Shown: positions 52,609 to 61,212 of the stretch, piece by piece
Position numbering within the stretch: position 1 is the first letter of the stretch
Layout of the letters: the number at the start of each line of letters is the position of its first letter
Origin: Mycobacteriales bacterium
GTDB taxonomy: Bacteria > Actinomycetota > Actinomycetes > DATLTS01
Direction of reading: 5' to 3'
DNA: 64,000 nt
NCBI GenBank assembly: GCA_035533475.1
Contig: DATLTS010000015.1
Span: 44,164-108,163 of the forward strand
Notes under the pieces: generated by a model
Seen by the model: the letters and a program-made list of their open reading frames with translations, nothing else
What the model was told of the DNA's origin: nothing
Database searches by the model: none
Translations under genes and position numbers: made by a program

Positions 52609-53472
52609 TCACCGCTTCAGTTCCGCAACCTCTTCCAGCCCTCCCAGCTTGTCCGGATTGCGCACCGCATAGATCCGGGTGATGCGTCCGTCCTCGACCA
52701 CCAGGCTGACCGCGGTGGCTTCGCCACCGACGTCGATTCGAAGGCTTGGCATCCCATTGAGCCAGACGGTCGTCGCTGCGAAGTCGGGGACCTTCGCGGC
52801 GCGGGCCAGGAACGCGACCACCTTCTCGGCTCCAGTGATCGGTTTGCGAGCAGCTGCTACCTGGCCGCCGCCGTCGGCGATCAACACCACGTCGGAGGCG
52901 AGCACCTCCACCAGTCCGGCCACGTCGCCAGTGGAGATGGCTGCCATCAGCTTGTCGACGGCGGCCTGCTGCTGGGCTCGGTCCACCTGCATCCGCGGCC
53001 GGCGGGCCGCCACATGGCTGCGAGCACGGTGCGCGATCTGGCGGACCGCGGCCGGGGTCTTGCCCACCACCTCGGCGATCTCGTCGTAGGGCGTCTCGAA
53101 CACCTCGCGCAGCACGAACACTGCCCGCTCGGTCGGACCGAGAGTCTCGAGCACGGTGAGCATGGCGATCGAGACGTTCTCGGCGAGCTCGACGTCCTCG
53201 GCCACATCGGGGCTGGTGAGCAGCGGCTCGGGCAGCCATTCCCCGACGTAGTCCTCCCGGCGGCGGGACACCGATCGGAGCCGGTTGAGCGCCTGGCGGG
53301 TGACGATCCGAACCAGGTAGGCCCGAGCGTCACGCACCTCGGCCTGGTCCACGTCGGCCCACCGCAGCCAGGTCTCCTGGACGACGTCTTCGGCGTCGAC
53401 AGCGGAGCCGAGCATCTCATAGGCGACGGTAAAGAGCAGGCTGTGGTGGGTGACGAAGGGATCGTCGATCAC
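52609..53472 (-). CDS. ECF41-type sigma factor with SnoaL-like C-terminal domain
   Basis: 287 residues. Regions 2 (LLFTVAYEMLGSAVDAEDVVQETWLRW) and 4 (LGPTERAVFVLREVFETPYDEIAEVVGKTPAAVRQI) are followed by a SnoaL-like domain. The ECF41 hallmarks are all present: WLPEP in the linker, DGGG in the C-terminal part and NPDKL near the end; in this group the fused domain, not a separate anti-sigma, controls activity. The GTG at 53472 overlaps the stop of the carboxymuconolactone decarboxylase gene (GTGA), the usual ECF41 partner. Positive regulation of that partner promoter is the known pattern. Confidence 0.92.
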   Translation of the reverse strand: MIDDPFVTHHSLLFTVAYEMLGSAVDAEDVVQETWLRWADVDQAEVRDARAYLVRIVTRQALNRLRSVSRRREDYVGEWLPEPLLTSPDVAEDVELAENVSIAMLTVLETLGPTERAVFVLREVFETPYDEIAEVVGKTPAAVRQIAHRARSHVAARRPRMQVDRAQQQAAVDKLMAAISTGDVAGLVEVLASDVVLIADGGGQVAAARKPITGAEKVVAFLARAAKVPDFAATTVWLNGMPSLRIDVGGEATAVSLVVEDGRITRIYAVRNPDKLGGLEEVAELKR

Positions 53473-54047
53473 GCCGTCGAGACTACGGCGAGCGGCTCGA
53501 GACCACAGGCGGCCGAGAGCCCTTGTGACTCGATGCCGAACGCGGTGTTGGTGCGGGTGTACAGGTTCGCCAGCGCGATGTAGGCGGTGAGCTCGACCAG
53601 CGCGGCCGGGCCGAGCGCTTCGAGCAGCCGGGCCGACAGCTCGTCGGTCACGGTCGGCGGGGTATGGGTCATCGCCTCGGCGTACTCCATGGCGTCGCGC
53701 TCGGTCGGCGTGAAGACATCGGAGGTGCGCCACCGGGGTACCTCACGCGCCTTGGCCACGTCGAGTCCCTGGTTGCCGGCCTGGAAGTAGCCGAGGTCCA
53801 GGCAGAAGCTGCAGCCCACCAGGCTGGCCACCGCCATGTGGGCGAACGACTTCAGGCTCTCGTCGCTCCGGTTCCACTTCTGTGCCTTGCGACCGACGCT
53901 GAAGGAGAAGTTCAGCACCTTGCGGTTGTGCCACGCCACCTCGACAGGCTCGGGCACGTCGCCGAACATCTTGGTGGAAATCCGCTTGACCAGCGCGCCG
54001 TAGATGCCGGTCAGCTCTGCCTTCGGGATCCTGGTGCTGCTGGTCAT
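53469..54047 (-). CDS. Carboxymuconolactone decarboxylase/AhpD-like protein
   Basis: 192 residues: AHMAVASLVGCSFCLDLGYFQAGNQGLDVAK contains a Cys pair (GCSFC) in the AhpD-like fold; PTERDAMEYAEAMTHTPPTVTDEL and LEALGPAALVELTAYIALANLYTRTNTAFGIESQG complete the family pattern. AhpD-like proteins are peroxidase or alkylhydroperoxidase partners or decarboxylases. It is the standard genetic partner of ECF41 sigmas (COE group) and is translationally coupled to it here. The ATG 54047 follows CCGGAGGTGG. Confidence 0.85.
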   Translation of the reverse strand: MTSSTRIPKAELTGIYGALVKRISTKMFGDVPEPVEVAWHNRKVLNFSFSVGRKAQKWNRSDESLKSFAHMAVASLVGCSFCLDLGYFQAGNQGLDVAKAREVPRWRTSDVFTPTERDAMEYAEAMTHTPPTVTDELSARLLEALGPAALVELTAYIALANLYTRTNTAFGIESQGLSAACGLEPLAVVSTA

Positions 54048-54300
54048 GGTTCCACCTCCGGTTACTTGCTCTCGGCATCAAGACACCGGCCACGGATCGA
54101 ATGTGACACCCGAGCCGGACATTCTTGCCACCGATGGCTGAAGAAGAGCTCCGGTGCCTCGACTGTGCAGGGCGTCCATCTACCCATCCTGCGCCTTGAC
54201 CAACGGGCTCGGCCTGTGCGGCTCCTGCTCTGCGGTTTCGTGCATCTGGTTTGCGTCTGAAGCAAGGCCGACTGGGCGTGCCGTATGCATGTGCTCCGCT

Positions 54301-54474
54301 CAAACCTTTGACGGGTTGCCTCGATTCCTGCGCGCCATCGAGAACGGCACGCCGGAAGAGAAGAAGCAGCTCATCGAAGAGCTGGTCGATAACGTCGAAA
54401 TCACGCCAGAACGAACAGCGAACCCCTATTTTCGCGTGCCGGACATGCGCACGCCTGGGCCGTTCGTCAGCCGT
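54301..54474 (+). pseudogene. Fragment of a serine site-specific recombinase C-terminus
   Basis: The frame reads GLPRFLRAIENGTPEEKKQL, then IEELVDNVEITPERTANPYFR and RVPDMRTPG. This resembles the last part of large serine recombinases (charged helix then a VEI-x-PxFRVP-VRT ending). No catalytic resolvase domain, start codon or companion is present. It is a remnant of a mobile element in the island downstream of the tRNA. Confidence 0.45.
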
Positions 54475-54665
54475 GCTTGCAACTGGACCCGGTTTCGGGT
54501 CTGCGAAGACCATGCTGCGGATGAAGCGGCCTACCCGTCGGCCGCCCTACTTGCGACTTGAACGCGTGGCCGTTGATCGATACCACGTGGCCCGATCCGT
54601 CTCCGCCGCGTAGGTGTGAAGCTCCACGGGTGCGCCCCAGTGATAACCGGGGTGTCCCCTGGGCT

Positions 54666-55331
54666 TCATTCAGCCCATCCGGGCCGGGCCAGGCCGGATT
54701 CGTAGGCGAAGACGACGAGTTGGCTGCGGTCACGGGCGCCGAGCTTGGTCATGGCCCGCGTCGCGTGGGTCTTGGCGGTGGAGACGCTCATGTAGAGCTT
54801 GTCGGCGATCTCCTCGTTGGACAGCCCCGCCGCGATCAGGGTCACGACCTCTCGCTCCCGGGCGGTCAGGGCGTCGGCGGCGGGGGTGCGGCGGGTGGCC
54901 CGGCTGCGCGTGGCGAACTCGGCGATCAACCGTCGGGTGATGGTGGGAGATAGGAGTGCGTCTCCAGCGGCGACCACCCGGACGGCACGGAGAAGCTCGG
55001 GCGCGTCGGTGTCTTTGACGAGGAAGCCGGCGGCGCCGGCCCGGAGGCCTTCGAACACGTACTCGTCGAGCTCGAAGGTGGTCAAGATGACCACGTGCAC
55101 TGATGCCAGAGCGGGGTCGGCGGCGATCTGCTTGGTGGCTCCGATGCCGTCGAGTCCGGGCATGCGGATGTCCATGAGCATGACGTCGGGCCGGGTGCGC
55201 CGGGCCAAGCGGACGGCTTCGTCGCCGTCGGCGGCTTCGCCCACCACCTCGATGTCGTCTTCGGCGTCGAGCAGGGCCACGAAGCCGGCGCGCACGAGGG
55301 CCTGGTCATCGGCCAGTGCCACCCGGATCAA
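54666..55331 (-). CDS. NarL/LuxR-family response regulator
   Basis: 221 residues: receiver domain with Asp54 as phospho-acceptor (VMLMDIRMPG) and Lys in FLVKDTDAPE, then a LuxR-type HTH, LTAREREVVTLIAAGLSNEEIADKLYMSVSTAKTHATRAMTKLGA (about 150-195). Its ATG overlaps the stop of the kinase gene (bases 55328-55331), so the pair is translated together. It likely binds the inverted repeat at 56581-56617 to regulate the ABC operon, which is inference. Confidence 0.93.
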   Translation of the reverse strand: MIRVALADDQALVRAGFVALLDAEDDIEVVGEAADGDEAVRLARRTRPDVMLMDIRMPGLDGIGATKQIAADPALASVHVVILTTFELDEYVFEGLRAGAAGFLVKDTDAPELLRAVRVVAAGDALLSPTITRRLIAEFATRSRATRRTPAADALTAREREVVTLIAAGLSNEEIADKLYMSVSTAKTHATRAMTKLGARDRSQLVVFAYESGLARPGWAE

Positions 55332-56509
55332 CGGGTTCGTCCGTTGAGGGGAAGGCGCGCCCGCACCGAGAACCCACCACCTGGGCGGGGTCCGGCCTGC
55401 AGGGTCCCGCCGACGGCTTCGGCCCGCTCAGTCATCCCGGTGATGCCCTTGCCGGTCCCGTTGGTCTGGCCGGCACGGACGCCAGGGCCGTCGTCGTCCA
55501 CCGCGACGACGATATCGGTCTGGCCATAGGTGAGGCGCACGGTCGCCCGGCCGCCACCCGAGTGGCGGGTGCTGTTGGTGAGGGACTCCTGCACGATTCG
55601 GTAGGCGGTGACGTCCACATCGGCCGGGAGCCGGCGCCGCTCACCTTCCTCGGCCACTTCGACCGCCAAGCCGGCCGCCCGGCTGTGCTCCAGTAGGGCG
55701 CCAAGCTGGGCCAGGCCAGGCGCCGGTGCACGCGGCGCCTCTTGGTCGACGTCGCGCAGCACCCCCAGCACCGAGCGCAGCTCGACGAGGGCCTGCTTGC
55801 TCACCTCGTTGATGGTGCTGAGCGCCGCCCGGGCTCGTTCGGGCTGTCGGTCCATGAGGTGCAGGGCGGTGTTGGCCTGCACGTTGATGACCGAGATGTT
55901 GTGGGCGACGATGTCGTGGAGATCCCGAGCGATGCGAAGGCGCTCCTCGCTCGCTTGGCGGAGGTCTGCCTCTTCTCGCCCCTGGGCGAGGGCCAAGGAC
56001 CGTTGGCGTCGCAGCCGCACCAGCTCGGTGCCGACAAGGAGCGCGGCCAACCCGGCACCCAAGCCCAGGGCGAAGGCGGCAGAGGGGGCGTGACCCTCTC
56101 CGATCGCCGCAGGACCCCACAGCGACACCACGTAGCAGACGACTAAGAAGACGAGGGCGGCAACCCGGCGGCGCAGGTAGATCGCCGTCGCGAACGCCAC
56201 GATCACCGCCAGCCACGCCGCGCCTCCACGCCTGCCGAAGTGCTGGGTCGCCTGGAACGACAGGGTGAGGGCGTAGGCCGCGACCATGACCGCGACTGGA
56301 AACCGTCGCCGAGCGGCCAGCACCAGGCCCCCGGCGACGAGGAGCACCACCTCGCCGGGAGTCACCACACCACCCTGGTGGGCGACCTGGGCAAAGACCA
56401 GCCCCACCTGGGCCGACGCGACTGCTACGGCCACGGCGCCGTCGATCAGCCACCGTCGGGCCTTTGGGCGTGCCCGAAGGGCCTCAGCCTGGGCGGATAT
56501 CGCTCTCAC
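55328..56509 (-). CDS. Sensor histidine kinase (NarL-type partner, HisKA_3)
   Basis: 393 residues: four or five transmembrane helices in the first 165, no large external domain, then HisKA_3 with His198 (RIARDLHDIVAHNISVINVQAN), and a HATPase_c with NSTRHSGGGRATV and DDDGPGV then GKGITGMTERAEAVGG. Paired with the response regulator at 54666. Such intramembrane-sensing kinases in actinobacteria often sense envelope or antimicrobial stress and control neighbouring ABC exporters, which fits the divergent operon beside it. Confidence 0.93.
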   Translation of the reverse strand: MRAISAQAEALRARPKARRWLIDGAVAVAVASAQVGLVFAQVAHQGGVVTPGEVVLLVAGGLVLAARRRFPVAVMVAAYALTLSFQATQHFGRRGGAAWLAVIVAFATAIYLRRRVAALVFLVVCYVVSLWGPAAIGEGHAPSAAFALGLGAGLAALLVGTELVRLRRQRSLALAQGREEADLRQASEERLRIARDLHDIVAHNISVINVQANTALHLMDRQPERARAALSTINEVSKQALVELRSVLGVLRDVDQEAPRAPAPGLAQLGALLEHSRAAGLAVEVAEEGERRRLPADVDVTAYRIVQESLTNSTRHSGGGRATVRLTYGQTDIVVAVDDDGPGVRAGQTNGTGKGITGMTERAEAVGGTLQAGPRPGGGFSVRARLPLNGRTR

Positions 56510-56580
56510 CGTCCTCGACGGTACGCCCGGTGGGCGCCGAGCGCATCGTCACCAGGCTGATCGTGGCCTACACCGCCCGT

Positions 56581-56617
56581 GGTAGTCCCGCTCGCTCCCA
56601 TACCACCAGGGACTACC
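56581..56617. promoter_or_regulatory. 9-bp inverted repeat in the divergent two-component/ABC promoter region
   Basis: GGTAGTCCC (56581-56589) and GGGACTACC (56609-56617) are perfect complements separated by 19 bases. The site lies in the 238-base gap between kinase and ABC genes. A candidate binding site for the dimeric NarL-type regulator. Confidence 0.5.
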
Positions 56618-56747
56618 CGTTGCTGGCTCGACGTCGGCCCCACGCTGACGGCGAATTCGTCTCCCCGCTGACGACACGGCCGAACCCTGCGCCGACCATG
56701 TCTGTAGGCAACACCCCAGACGTCCGCTGGAGGAGAAGGGACAGCCA

Positions 56748-57656
56748 ATGGCCGTGATCGAAGTCCACGACCTCACCAAACGCTTCGGAGCGCTCACCGC
56801 CGTCGACCATCTCAGCTTCGCGGTCGACGCCGGCACGGTGGTCGGCTTCCTGGGCCCCAACGGGGCCGGCAAGACCACCACCCTGCGAATGCTCTTGGGT
56901 CTCGTGGAGCCGACCGAAGGCTCCGCGACCATCTGCGGTCGCCCCTACCAGGAGTTGCCCGACCCGCTTCACCGGGTGGGTGCGGTGCTCGAAGCCTCCA
57001 GCGCCTATCCGGGACGCACGGCCCGGAACCACCTGCGGATCCAGGCCCTGGCCGGGCAGGTGCCCTCCACCCGGGTCGACGAGGTCCTCGACCTCGTCGG
57101 TCTCACCAGCGCCGCGCGCCGGCGGGTGGGCGAGTTCTCCCTCGGGATGCGCCAGCGCCTCGGGCTCGCCACGGCGCTTTTGTGCGACCCGGAGATCCTG
57201 ATCCTCGACGAGCCAGCCAACGGCCTCGACCCCGAGGGCGTCCGCTGGTTGCGAGACCTCCTCCATGGCCTGGCGGGCGAAGGGCGCACCGTGCTCGTCT
57301 CCAGCCACATCCTGGCCGAGGTCGCCCAGACCGTCGACAGCGTGGTCATCTTGAACTCTGGCCACCTCGTCGCCCAGTCCACCCTGGACGAGCTCACGAC
57401 CCGGGCCCAGCACAAGGTACGTATCCGCACGCCGATGGCCGAGCGGCTCCAAAGCGCGCTTGCCGCCAAAGGAGCAACGGCAGTTCTCGTGGCGCCCGAC
57501 CGGGTCGAGGTGAGCGGGGCCAGCGCCGAGCAGGTCGGCCTCCTCGCCGCCGAGCAGGCCATACCGATCTTCGAGACCACCACCGACGGAGTCGGCCTGG
57601 AGGAGGTCTTCTTCCAGCTGACCGCCGCCGCGACCGCAAAGGAGACCCCACGATGA
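56748..57656 (+). CDS. ABC transporter ATP-binding protein
   Basis: 302 residues: Walker A GPNGAGKT (36-43), Q-loop LVEPTEG region, signature EFSLGMRQRLGLA, Walker B ILILDEPANGLDPEG and His switch SSHILAEV. The C-terminal portion (about 230-300) is the DUF4162-like addition typical of multidrug or daunorubicin-type exporters. Its end overlaps the permease start (ATGA). GGAGAAGGGACAGCC precedes the ATG. Probably an efflux pump controlled by the divergent two-component system. Confidence 0.94.
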   Translation: MAVIEVHDLTKRFGALTAVDHLSFAVDAGTVVGFLGPNGAGKTTTLRMLLGLVEPTEGSATICGRPYQELPDPLHRVGAVLEASSAYPGRTARNHLRIQALAGQVPSTRVDEVLDLVGLTSAARRRVGEFSLGMRQRLGLATALLCDPEILILDEPANGLDPEGVRWLRDLLHGLAGEGRTVLVSSHILAEVAQTVDSVVILNSGHLVAQSTLDELTTRAQHKVRIRTPMAERLQSALAAKGATAVLVAPDRVEVSGASAEQVGLLAAEQAIPIFETTTDGVGLEEVFFQLTAAATAKETPR

Positions 57657-58441
57657 TCCGCCTGGCCCGCATCGAATGGCTCAAGCTGCGCACCGTGCGC
57701 ACGGGCTTCAGCCTGCTGGCCACCTCGGCCGCGCTAACCGCCTTGTTCGCCTCCCTCGAGGCGTCGCGGGCCGGCAACGGCAAATACGGTGTCGCCCCCC
57801 TCTTCAGCGCGTCGGGGCTCGCAACGGTGACGACCGTGACCGGCTGGTCGATGATCTTCGCCGCCGTGTTGGGGGTGATCGTCGCCAGCGGCGAGTTCCG
57901 CCACTACACGGCCACGCTCACCTACCTCGCCACTCCGGACCGACGGCGGGTGCTCGTCGCCAAGGCGCTGGCCGTGGCCGGGGCAGGGGTGATCTTCGGT
58001 CTCGTCTCCGCCCTGATCGCGACCGGGGTCGGGCTCATCTTCGTGGCCGGACACGGTTACCACGTCGCCCTCGGCACCGGCACTCTCGTGGCCCACATAG
58101 CCGGCGCTGCCGTGGGTGCGGCGCTCTTCGGGGCAATAGGGGTCGGGATCGGCTCGTTGCTCCGCTCCCAGCTGGCGGGCGTGATCGGCATCTTCGTGTG
58201 GGCGCTCGTCATCGAGTCGATCATCGGCGGTCTCTTCACCTCGGTTCGCCCCTACCTGCCCTACACCGCGGCGACGACGTTGGCCGGCATCAAGCTCGGA
58301 GGGGCAGCCTTCGGTCCCGCCCACGGCCTGTCGGGCGGAAGCCCGCTCCCCTTTGCCGCAGCGGCAGCGCTGGTGCTCGGCGTCGCAGCGCTGCTCGACG
58401 TGATCACTGTCCGCACGACGCTGCGAAAGGACGTGACCTAA
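57653..58441 (+). CDS. ABC-2 type transporter permease
   Basis: 262 residues with six transmembrane helices: WSMIFAAVLGVIVASGEFRHYTATLTYLATPDR is the recognisable ABC-2 family segment, followed by AKALAVAGAGVIFGLVSALI and repeated Gly/Ala-rich helices, ending with charged TVRTTLRKDV. Partner of the ATPase gene with which it overlaps. One permease per ATPase suggests a homodimer pump. Confidence 0.9.
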   Translation: MIRLARIEWLKLRTVRTGFSLLATSAALTALFASLEASRAGNGKYGVAPLFSASGLATVTTVTGWSMIFAAVLGVIVASGEFRHYTATLTYLATPDRRRVLVAKALAVAGAGVIFGLVSALIATGVGLIFVAGHGYHVALGTGTLVAHIAGAAVGAALFGAIGVGIGSLLRSQLAGVIGIFVWALVIESIIGGLFTSVRPYLPYTAATTLAGIKLGGAAFGPAHGLSGGSPLPFAAAAALVLGVAALLDVITVRTTLRKDVT

Positions 58442-58533
58442 CAGCTGCGACACCACCTGACCCACACCTCCGCCGACTTCGCCCGCACAAAGCGCTCCCA
58501 ACGCGAACCACCCCATGAAAGGAGACGACCACC

Positions 58534-58722
58534 ATGCACCATCAGATACTGCTCGCCGCCACCTTGCTGGCAACCACGGCCAGCAACACCAGGCACTTCC
58601 ACATCGGCCCGTGGATCATCGTGCCGATACTCATACTTGCCGCGATCATCGCCATCCCCGTCTACATCGTGCGAGACCGCCGCAAGCGCCAAGAGCTCAA
58701 GAGCGAACGGTCGAGAACATGA
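58534..58722 (+). CDS. Small membrane protein in the ABC operon
   Basis: 62 residues: one or two hydrophobic helices (LLAATLLATTASN, HIGPWIIVPILILAAIIAIPVYIV) and a charged DRRKRQELKSERSRT end. AAAGGAGACGACCACC precedes the ATG, a strong ribosome site. Located 93 bases past the permease; small accessory membrane proteins are frequent in such operons, but no family is recognised. Confidence 0.65.
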   Translation: MHHQILLAATLLATTASNTRHFHIGPWIIVPILILAAIIAIPVYIVRDRRKRQELKSERSRT

Positions 58723-59031
58723 ACGCCCGACGAGGAGCCGCATGAGGACACGCCCGCCCCAGAACACGGGCGTGCCGGGCCTCTATCTGCGGGGCCCACG
58801 CGCCCCCGGCCGCTTCTCGCGGCGCACAGAATTCCGAACTCAGCCCACTGGCCAAGAGGCACGTAGTCGGTGCTCGGGGGATGCCGGAGCTGAAATCTGC
58901 GAGCACCGCGGCGGCGCGCAGAACTGTCGTGAAACGGTACGACAGCTGCGTCTCGATCGTGCTTCAGCGCGGCGTTCACCGATGCGAGCTACCGACGATG
59001 TCCCCGAGCACGTGCCTGTAGGACAAGGAGC
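58723..59031. other. Gap without a supported gene
   Basis: About 310 bases. A plus-strand ATG at 58743 has GAGGAG before it, but the frame has no family character and runs into the complement of the next gene. No structure or motif stands out. Confidence 0.4.
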
Positions 59032-59523
59032 TCATTCCACTGGCGCCGGACCTTCGTCGAGGTGCCAGCGCACCACACGAAAGCCGTGGCCGATCGCGGC
59101 TTTGAGCGGGGGGCGCTCGTAGCGGCCGTTGGGCGTCTTCGGCAGGCGGACGAAGCGGTCGAGGCTGGGGTTCGCAGCTCGCATCACGCCGAGGAGGGTC
59201 TCGACCAGACCGGGGTCGGTGACGATCTCGGGTCGGGCCGAGATGTCTCGGCCTCGGAGGCGGATTCGGGTGGGCTCGCCCTCTTTCAGGTTCAAGGTCC
59301 AGCGGCCGCCGCCCGGGGTGAGAAGGGCACCGTCGTGGGCGACGTAGCTCACGGGCTGGCGGTAGTGGCGTCCAGTGCGGCGACCCGTATGGAAGACAAG
59401 CATGAGCCGACTGCCGAGCGGAGTGGGAACGGGAAGGCCGAGCAGGACCCGCATGGGAACGTTCAACGTCTTCATGAGCGCCGCTTGGCGCCGCCGGTCC
59501 GCCGGTGTGGGGGGATCGCTCAT
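59032..59523 (-). CDS. F420-dependent nitroreductase/quinone-reductase family protein (DDN-like)
   Basis: 163 residues: TPLGSRLMLVFHTGRRTGRHYRQPVSYVAHDGALLTPGGGRWTLNLKEGEPTRIRLRGRDI is the standard F420-binding fold of deazaflavin-dependent nitroreductases such as Ddn. Reduced F420 would be the hydride donor; substrates likely quinones, aldehydes or aromatic compounds. The ATG 59523 overlaps the stop of the SDR fragment (59520). This arrangement shows it was once the second gene of an SDR-DDN operon. Confidence 0.85.
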   Translation of the reverse strand: MSDPPTPADRRRQAALMKTLNVPMRVLLGLPVPTPLGSRLMLVFHTGRRTGRHYRQPVSYVAHDGALLTPGGGRWTLNLKEGEPTRIRLRGRDISARPEIVTDPGLVETLLGVMRAANPSLDRFVRLPKTPNGRYERPPLKAAIGHGFRVVRWHLDEGPAPVE

Positions 59524-59786
59524 ACCATGACCTTGCCGCCAGCGATGTCGAGGGTGACTCCGGTGATCCACGAGGAGACGTCGGAAGCGAGGAACAAGGT
59601 TGCCGCGGCGACGTCACCGGGTTGTCCGATGCGGCCGAGGGGGAAGCTGGCGGCGAGCTGGCGGCGGTGCGCTTCGGGCATCGGGACCCGCATCTTGTCG
59701 TTCTCAATCGCTGACGGTGCGAGGCAGTTGACCCGGATCCCGTCGTTCGCGAGGAGGCCGTCGACGACGATCGCAGCTTCACCCAC
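59520..59786 (-). pseudogene. Short-chain dehydrogenase, 5' truncated
   Basis: Only about 88 residues of an SDR remain: NDGIRVNCLAPSAIENDKMRV, LGRIGQPGDVAAATLFLAS and WITGVTLDIAGGKVMV, the last third of a typical 250-residue enzyme. The nucleotide-binding and catalytic YxxxK parts are missing, and upstream lies the promoter region of the divergent TetR gene. Probably a non-functional remnant. Confidence 0.75.
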
Positions 59787-59858
59787 CGATTGCTCCTCTC
59801 TACCCGGGATGCCGAGGCACTGATGGCGTAGCTGGACTCTCGGGGGTGTATCATTTAG

Positions 59859-59875
59859 TCAGACAGTACGTCTGA
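59859..59875. promoter_or_regulatory. Palindromic TetR operator candidate
   Basis: TCAGAC and GTCTGA flank AGTAC, a perfect palindrome with five-base centre. It lies 35 bases before the TetR start in the divergent gap, overlapping the AT-rich promoter zone. Typical of autorepression. Confidence 0.6.
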
Positions 59876-59909
59876 ACATAGTCCCGCATGAAGGAGCCGT
59901 CAAGACCCG

Positions 59910-60524
59910 GTGAGCCCCCGCCCCTACCAGCTCGGAAGACGCCAGGCGGAGATCGACGAGGGACGCCGCCGGATGATCGACGCCGCCAGGGCCCTTCTCG
60001 CCGAGACCACCAGCTATACAGCGTTCACCCTTGACGCCGTGGCCAAGCGGGCCGATGTCGCCCGTGCCACCGTCTACTACCAGTTCGGATCCAAGTCCGG
60101 CGTGCTCGAGGCGCTCTGTGACGATCTGGCCGCCTCGGGCCAGATGGGCGACCTCGCCCAGGTCTTCATCACCCCCGACCCGCTCGAGGCAGTCCACGGC
60201 TTTGTCGCCGCCTTCGCCCGGTTCTGGGCAGCCGACCGGATCGTCATGCGCCGCCTACGCGCCCTCGCCCACCTCGACCCCGACGTCGGCGACGTCATCG
60301 CCGCACGCGACGACCGGAACCGCCAAGGGCTCCGGGTCCTCCTCGGACGCCTCGCCGAGCACCCCGGAGGTCTCACCCCAAGCCGAGATCCCGAGGCGCT
60401 CGTCAGCGTGCTGCACACCCTCACTAGCTTCGAGACCTTCGACTCCCTCGCCGGGCCGGATCGCACCCCTACTGAGGTCGTGCCCGTCGTCGTCGCCCTC
60501 GTCGACGCCGCGCTCGAACAGTAG
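59910..60524 (+). CDS. TetR/AcrR family transcriptional regulator
   Basis: 204 residues: RRRMIDAARALLAETTSYTAFTLDAVAKRADVARATVYYQFGSKSGVLEAL is a full TetR HTH. The C-terminal domain includes FARFWAADRIVMRRLRALAHLDPDVGDVIAARDDRN. GTG start. Divergent from the truncated SDR-DDN genes, which it presumably represses or repressed through the palindrome between them. Confidence 0.9.
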   Translation: MSPRPYQLGRRQAEIDEGRRRMIDAARALLAETTSYTAFTLDAVAKRADVARATVYYQFGSKSGVLEALCDDLAASGQMGDLAQVFITPDPLEAVHGFVAAFARFWAADRIVMRRLRALAHLDPDVGDVIAARDDRNRQGLRVLLGRLAEHPGGLTPSRDPEALVSVLHTLTSFETFDSLAGPDRTPTEVVPVVVALVDAALEQ

Positions 60525-60824
60525 GAGCAGATGACCGGGGGAGCGCTCACCTTGGCCTTCGACGAAGAATCCGACGGTCCATGCCGACGCCGTTTGGGAT
60601 TGGGTGTGGCTCTTCGGAAGGACGTCGAGGAGCACTCTCAGCGCCTGGCGTGGAGACCGCAGGGCCGCCCGGTGGTTCCGGTGGGATCGTGCAGCTCCCT
60701 CGCCGACTCAAGAGCGGAGCACGCAACGGGTTGGTCCGTTGCCCTGTGCACCCAGGAGGCTGCGACCGGCGACGGTCGGGGACACGGAACTCTCGTGCTC
60801 GACCACGTCTTGCGGCCGAGAGAT
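60525..60824. other. Gap of 300 bases with no supported gene
   Basis: Several open frames overlap here on both strands, but none has a ribosome site and recognised residues. Composition is like the neighbours. The first ArsR operator arm begins at the end of the gap. Confidence 0.4.
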
Positions 60825-60868
60825 CCAGACCATAAGCTACAACCCAATGGTTGTAGCTTATGGTCTGG
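60825..60868. promoter_or_regulatory. Perfect 20-bp inverted repeat spanning the ArsR start codon
   Basis: CCAGACCATAAGCTACAACC (60825-60844) and its exact complement (60849-60868) flank a four-base centre CAAT. The ATG of the ArsR gene is in the centre and second arm (60847-60849). In DNA this is an ideal operator for a dimeric ArsR repressor; in RNA it would bury the start codon. Confidence 0.75.
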
Positions 60869-61212
60869 ACGCTGAATCCGCTGAGCAGCGGACCGACCGC
60901 ATCTTCAACGCGCTCGCGGACCGGACTCGCCGGGACATTCTCAGGCGAGCGATGGAGGGCGAGCATTCCGTCTCGGCCCTCGCTCGCTCCTACCCGATGA
61001 GCTTTGCCGCCGTGCAAAAGCACGTCGCCGTGCTCGAACGGGCAGGACTGGTCGTGAAGCACCCACGCGGCCGGGAACAGCTCGTGCGCACCGATATCGA
61101 CGCCGTCCGCACCGCACATCGCTTGCTCGACCAACTCGAGGCCGTCTGGCGTAGCCGGATCGATCGTTTTGCCGAGGTTCTCGGCGAACCCACAGAAGGA
61201 GCCGATCAATGA
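60847..61212 (+). CDS. ArsR/SmtB family winged-helix repressor
   Basis: 121 residues: RTDRIFNALADRTRRDILRRAMEGEHSVSALARSYPMSFAAVQKHVAVLERAGLVVKHPRGREQLVRTD is the wHTH with the ArsR pattern for non-metal relatives of the SRPBCC-linked group. No metal-binding CxC motif is seen. The start at 60847 lies within the inverted repeat. Stop overlaps the AHSA1 start (ATGA), the common ArsR-AHSA1 pair. Target: probably its own operon. Confidence 0.85.
   Translation: MVVAYGLDAESAEQRTDRIFNALADRTRRDILRRAMEGEHSVSALARSYPMSFAAVQKHVAVLERAGLVVKHPRGREQLVRTDIDAVRTAHRLLDQLEAVWRSRIDRFAEVLGEPTEGADQ

Noticed and set aside
58743..59122. Plus-strand frame starting after a GAGGAG site
   Set aside because: No family residues and overlaps the complement of the DDN gene; a weak candidate, left as a gap.
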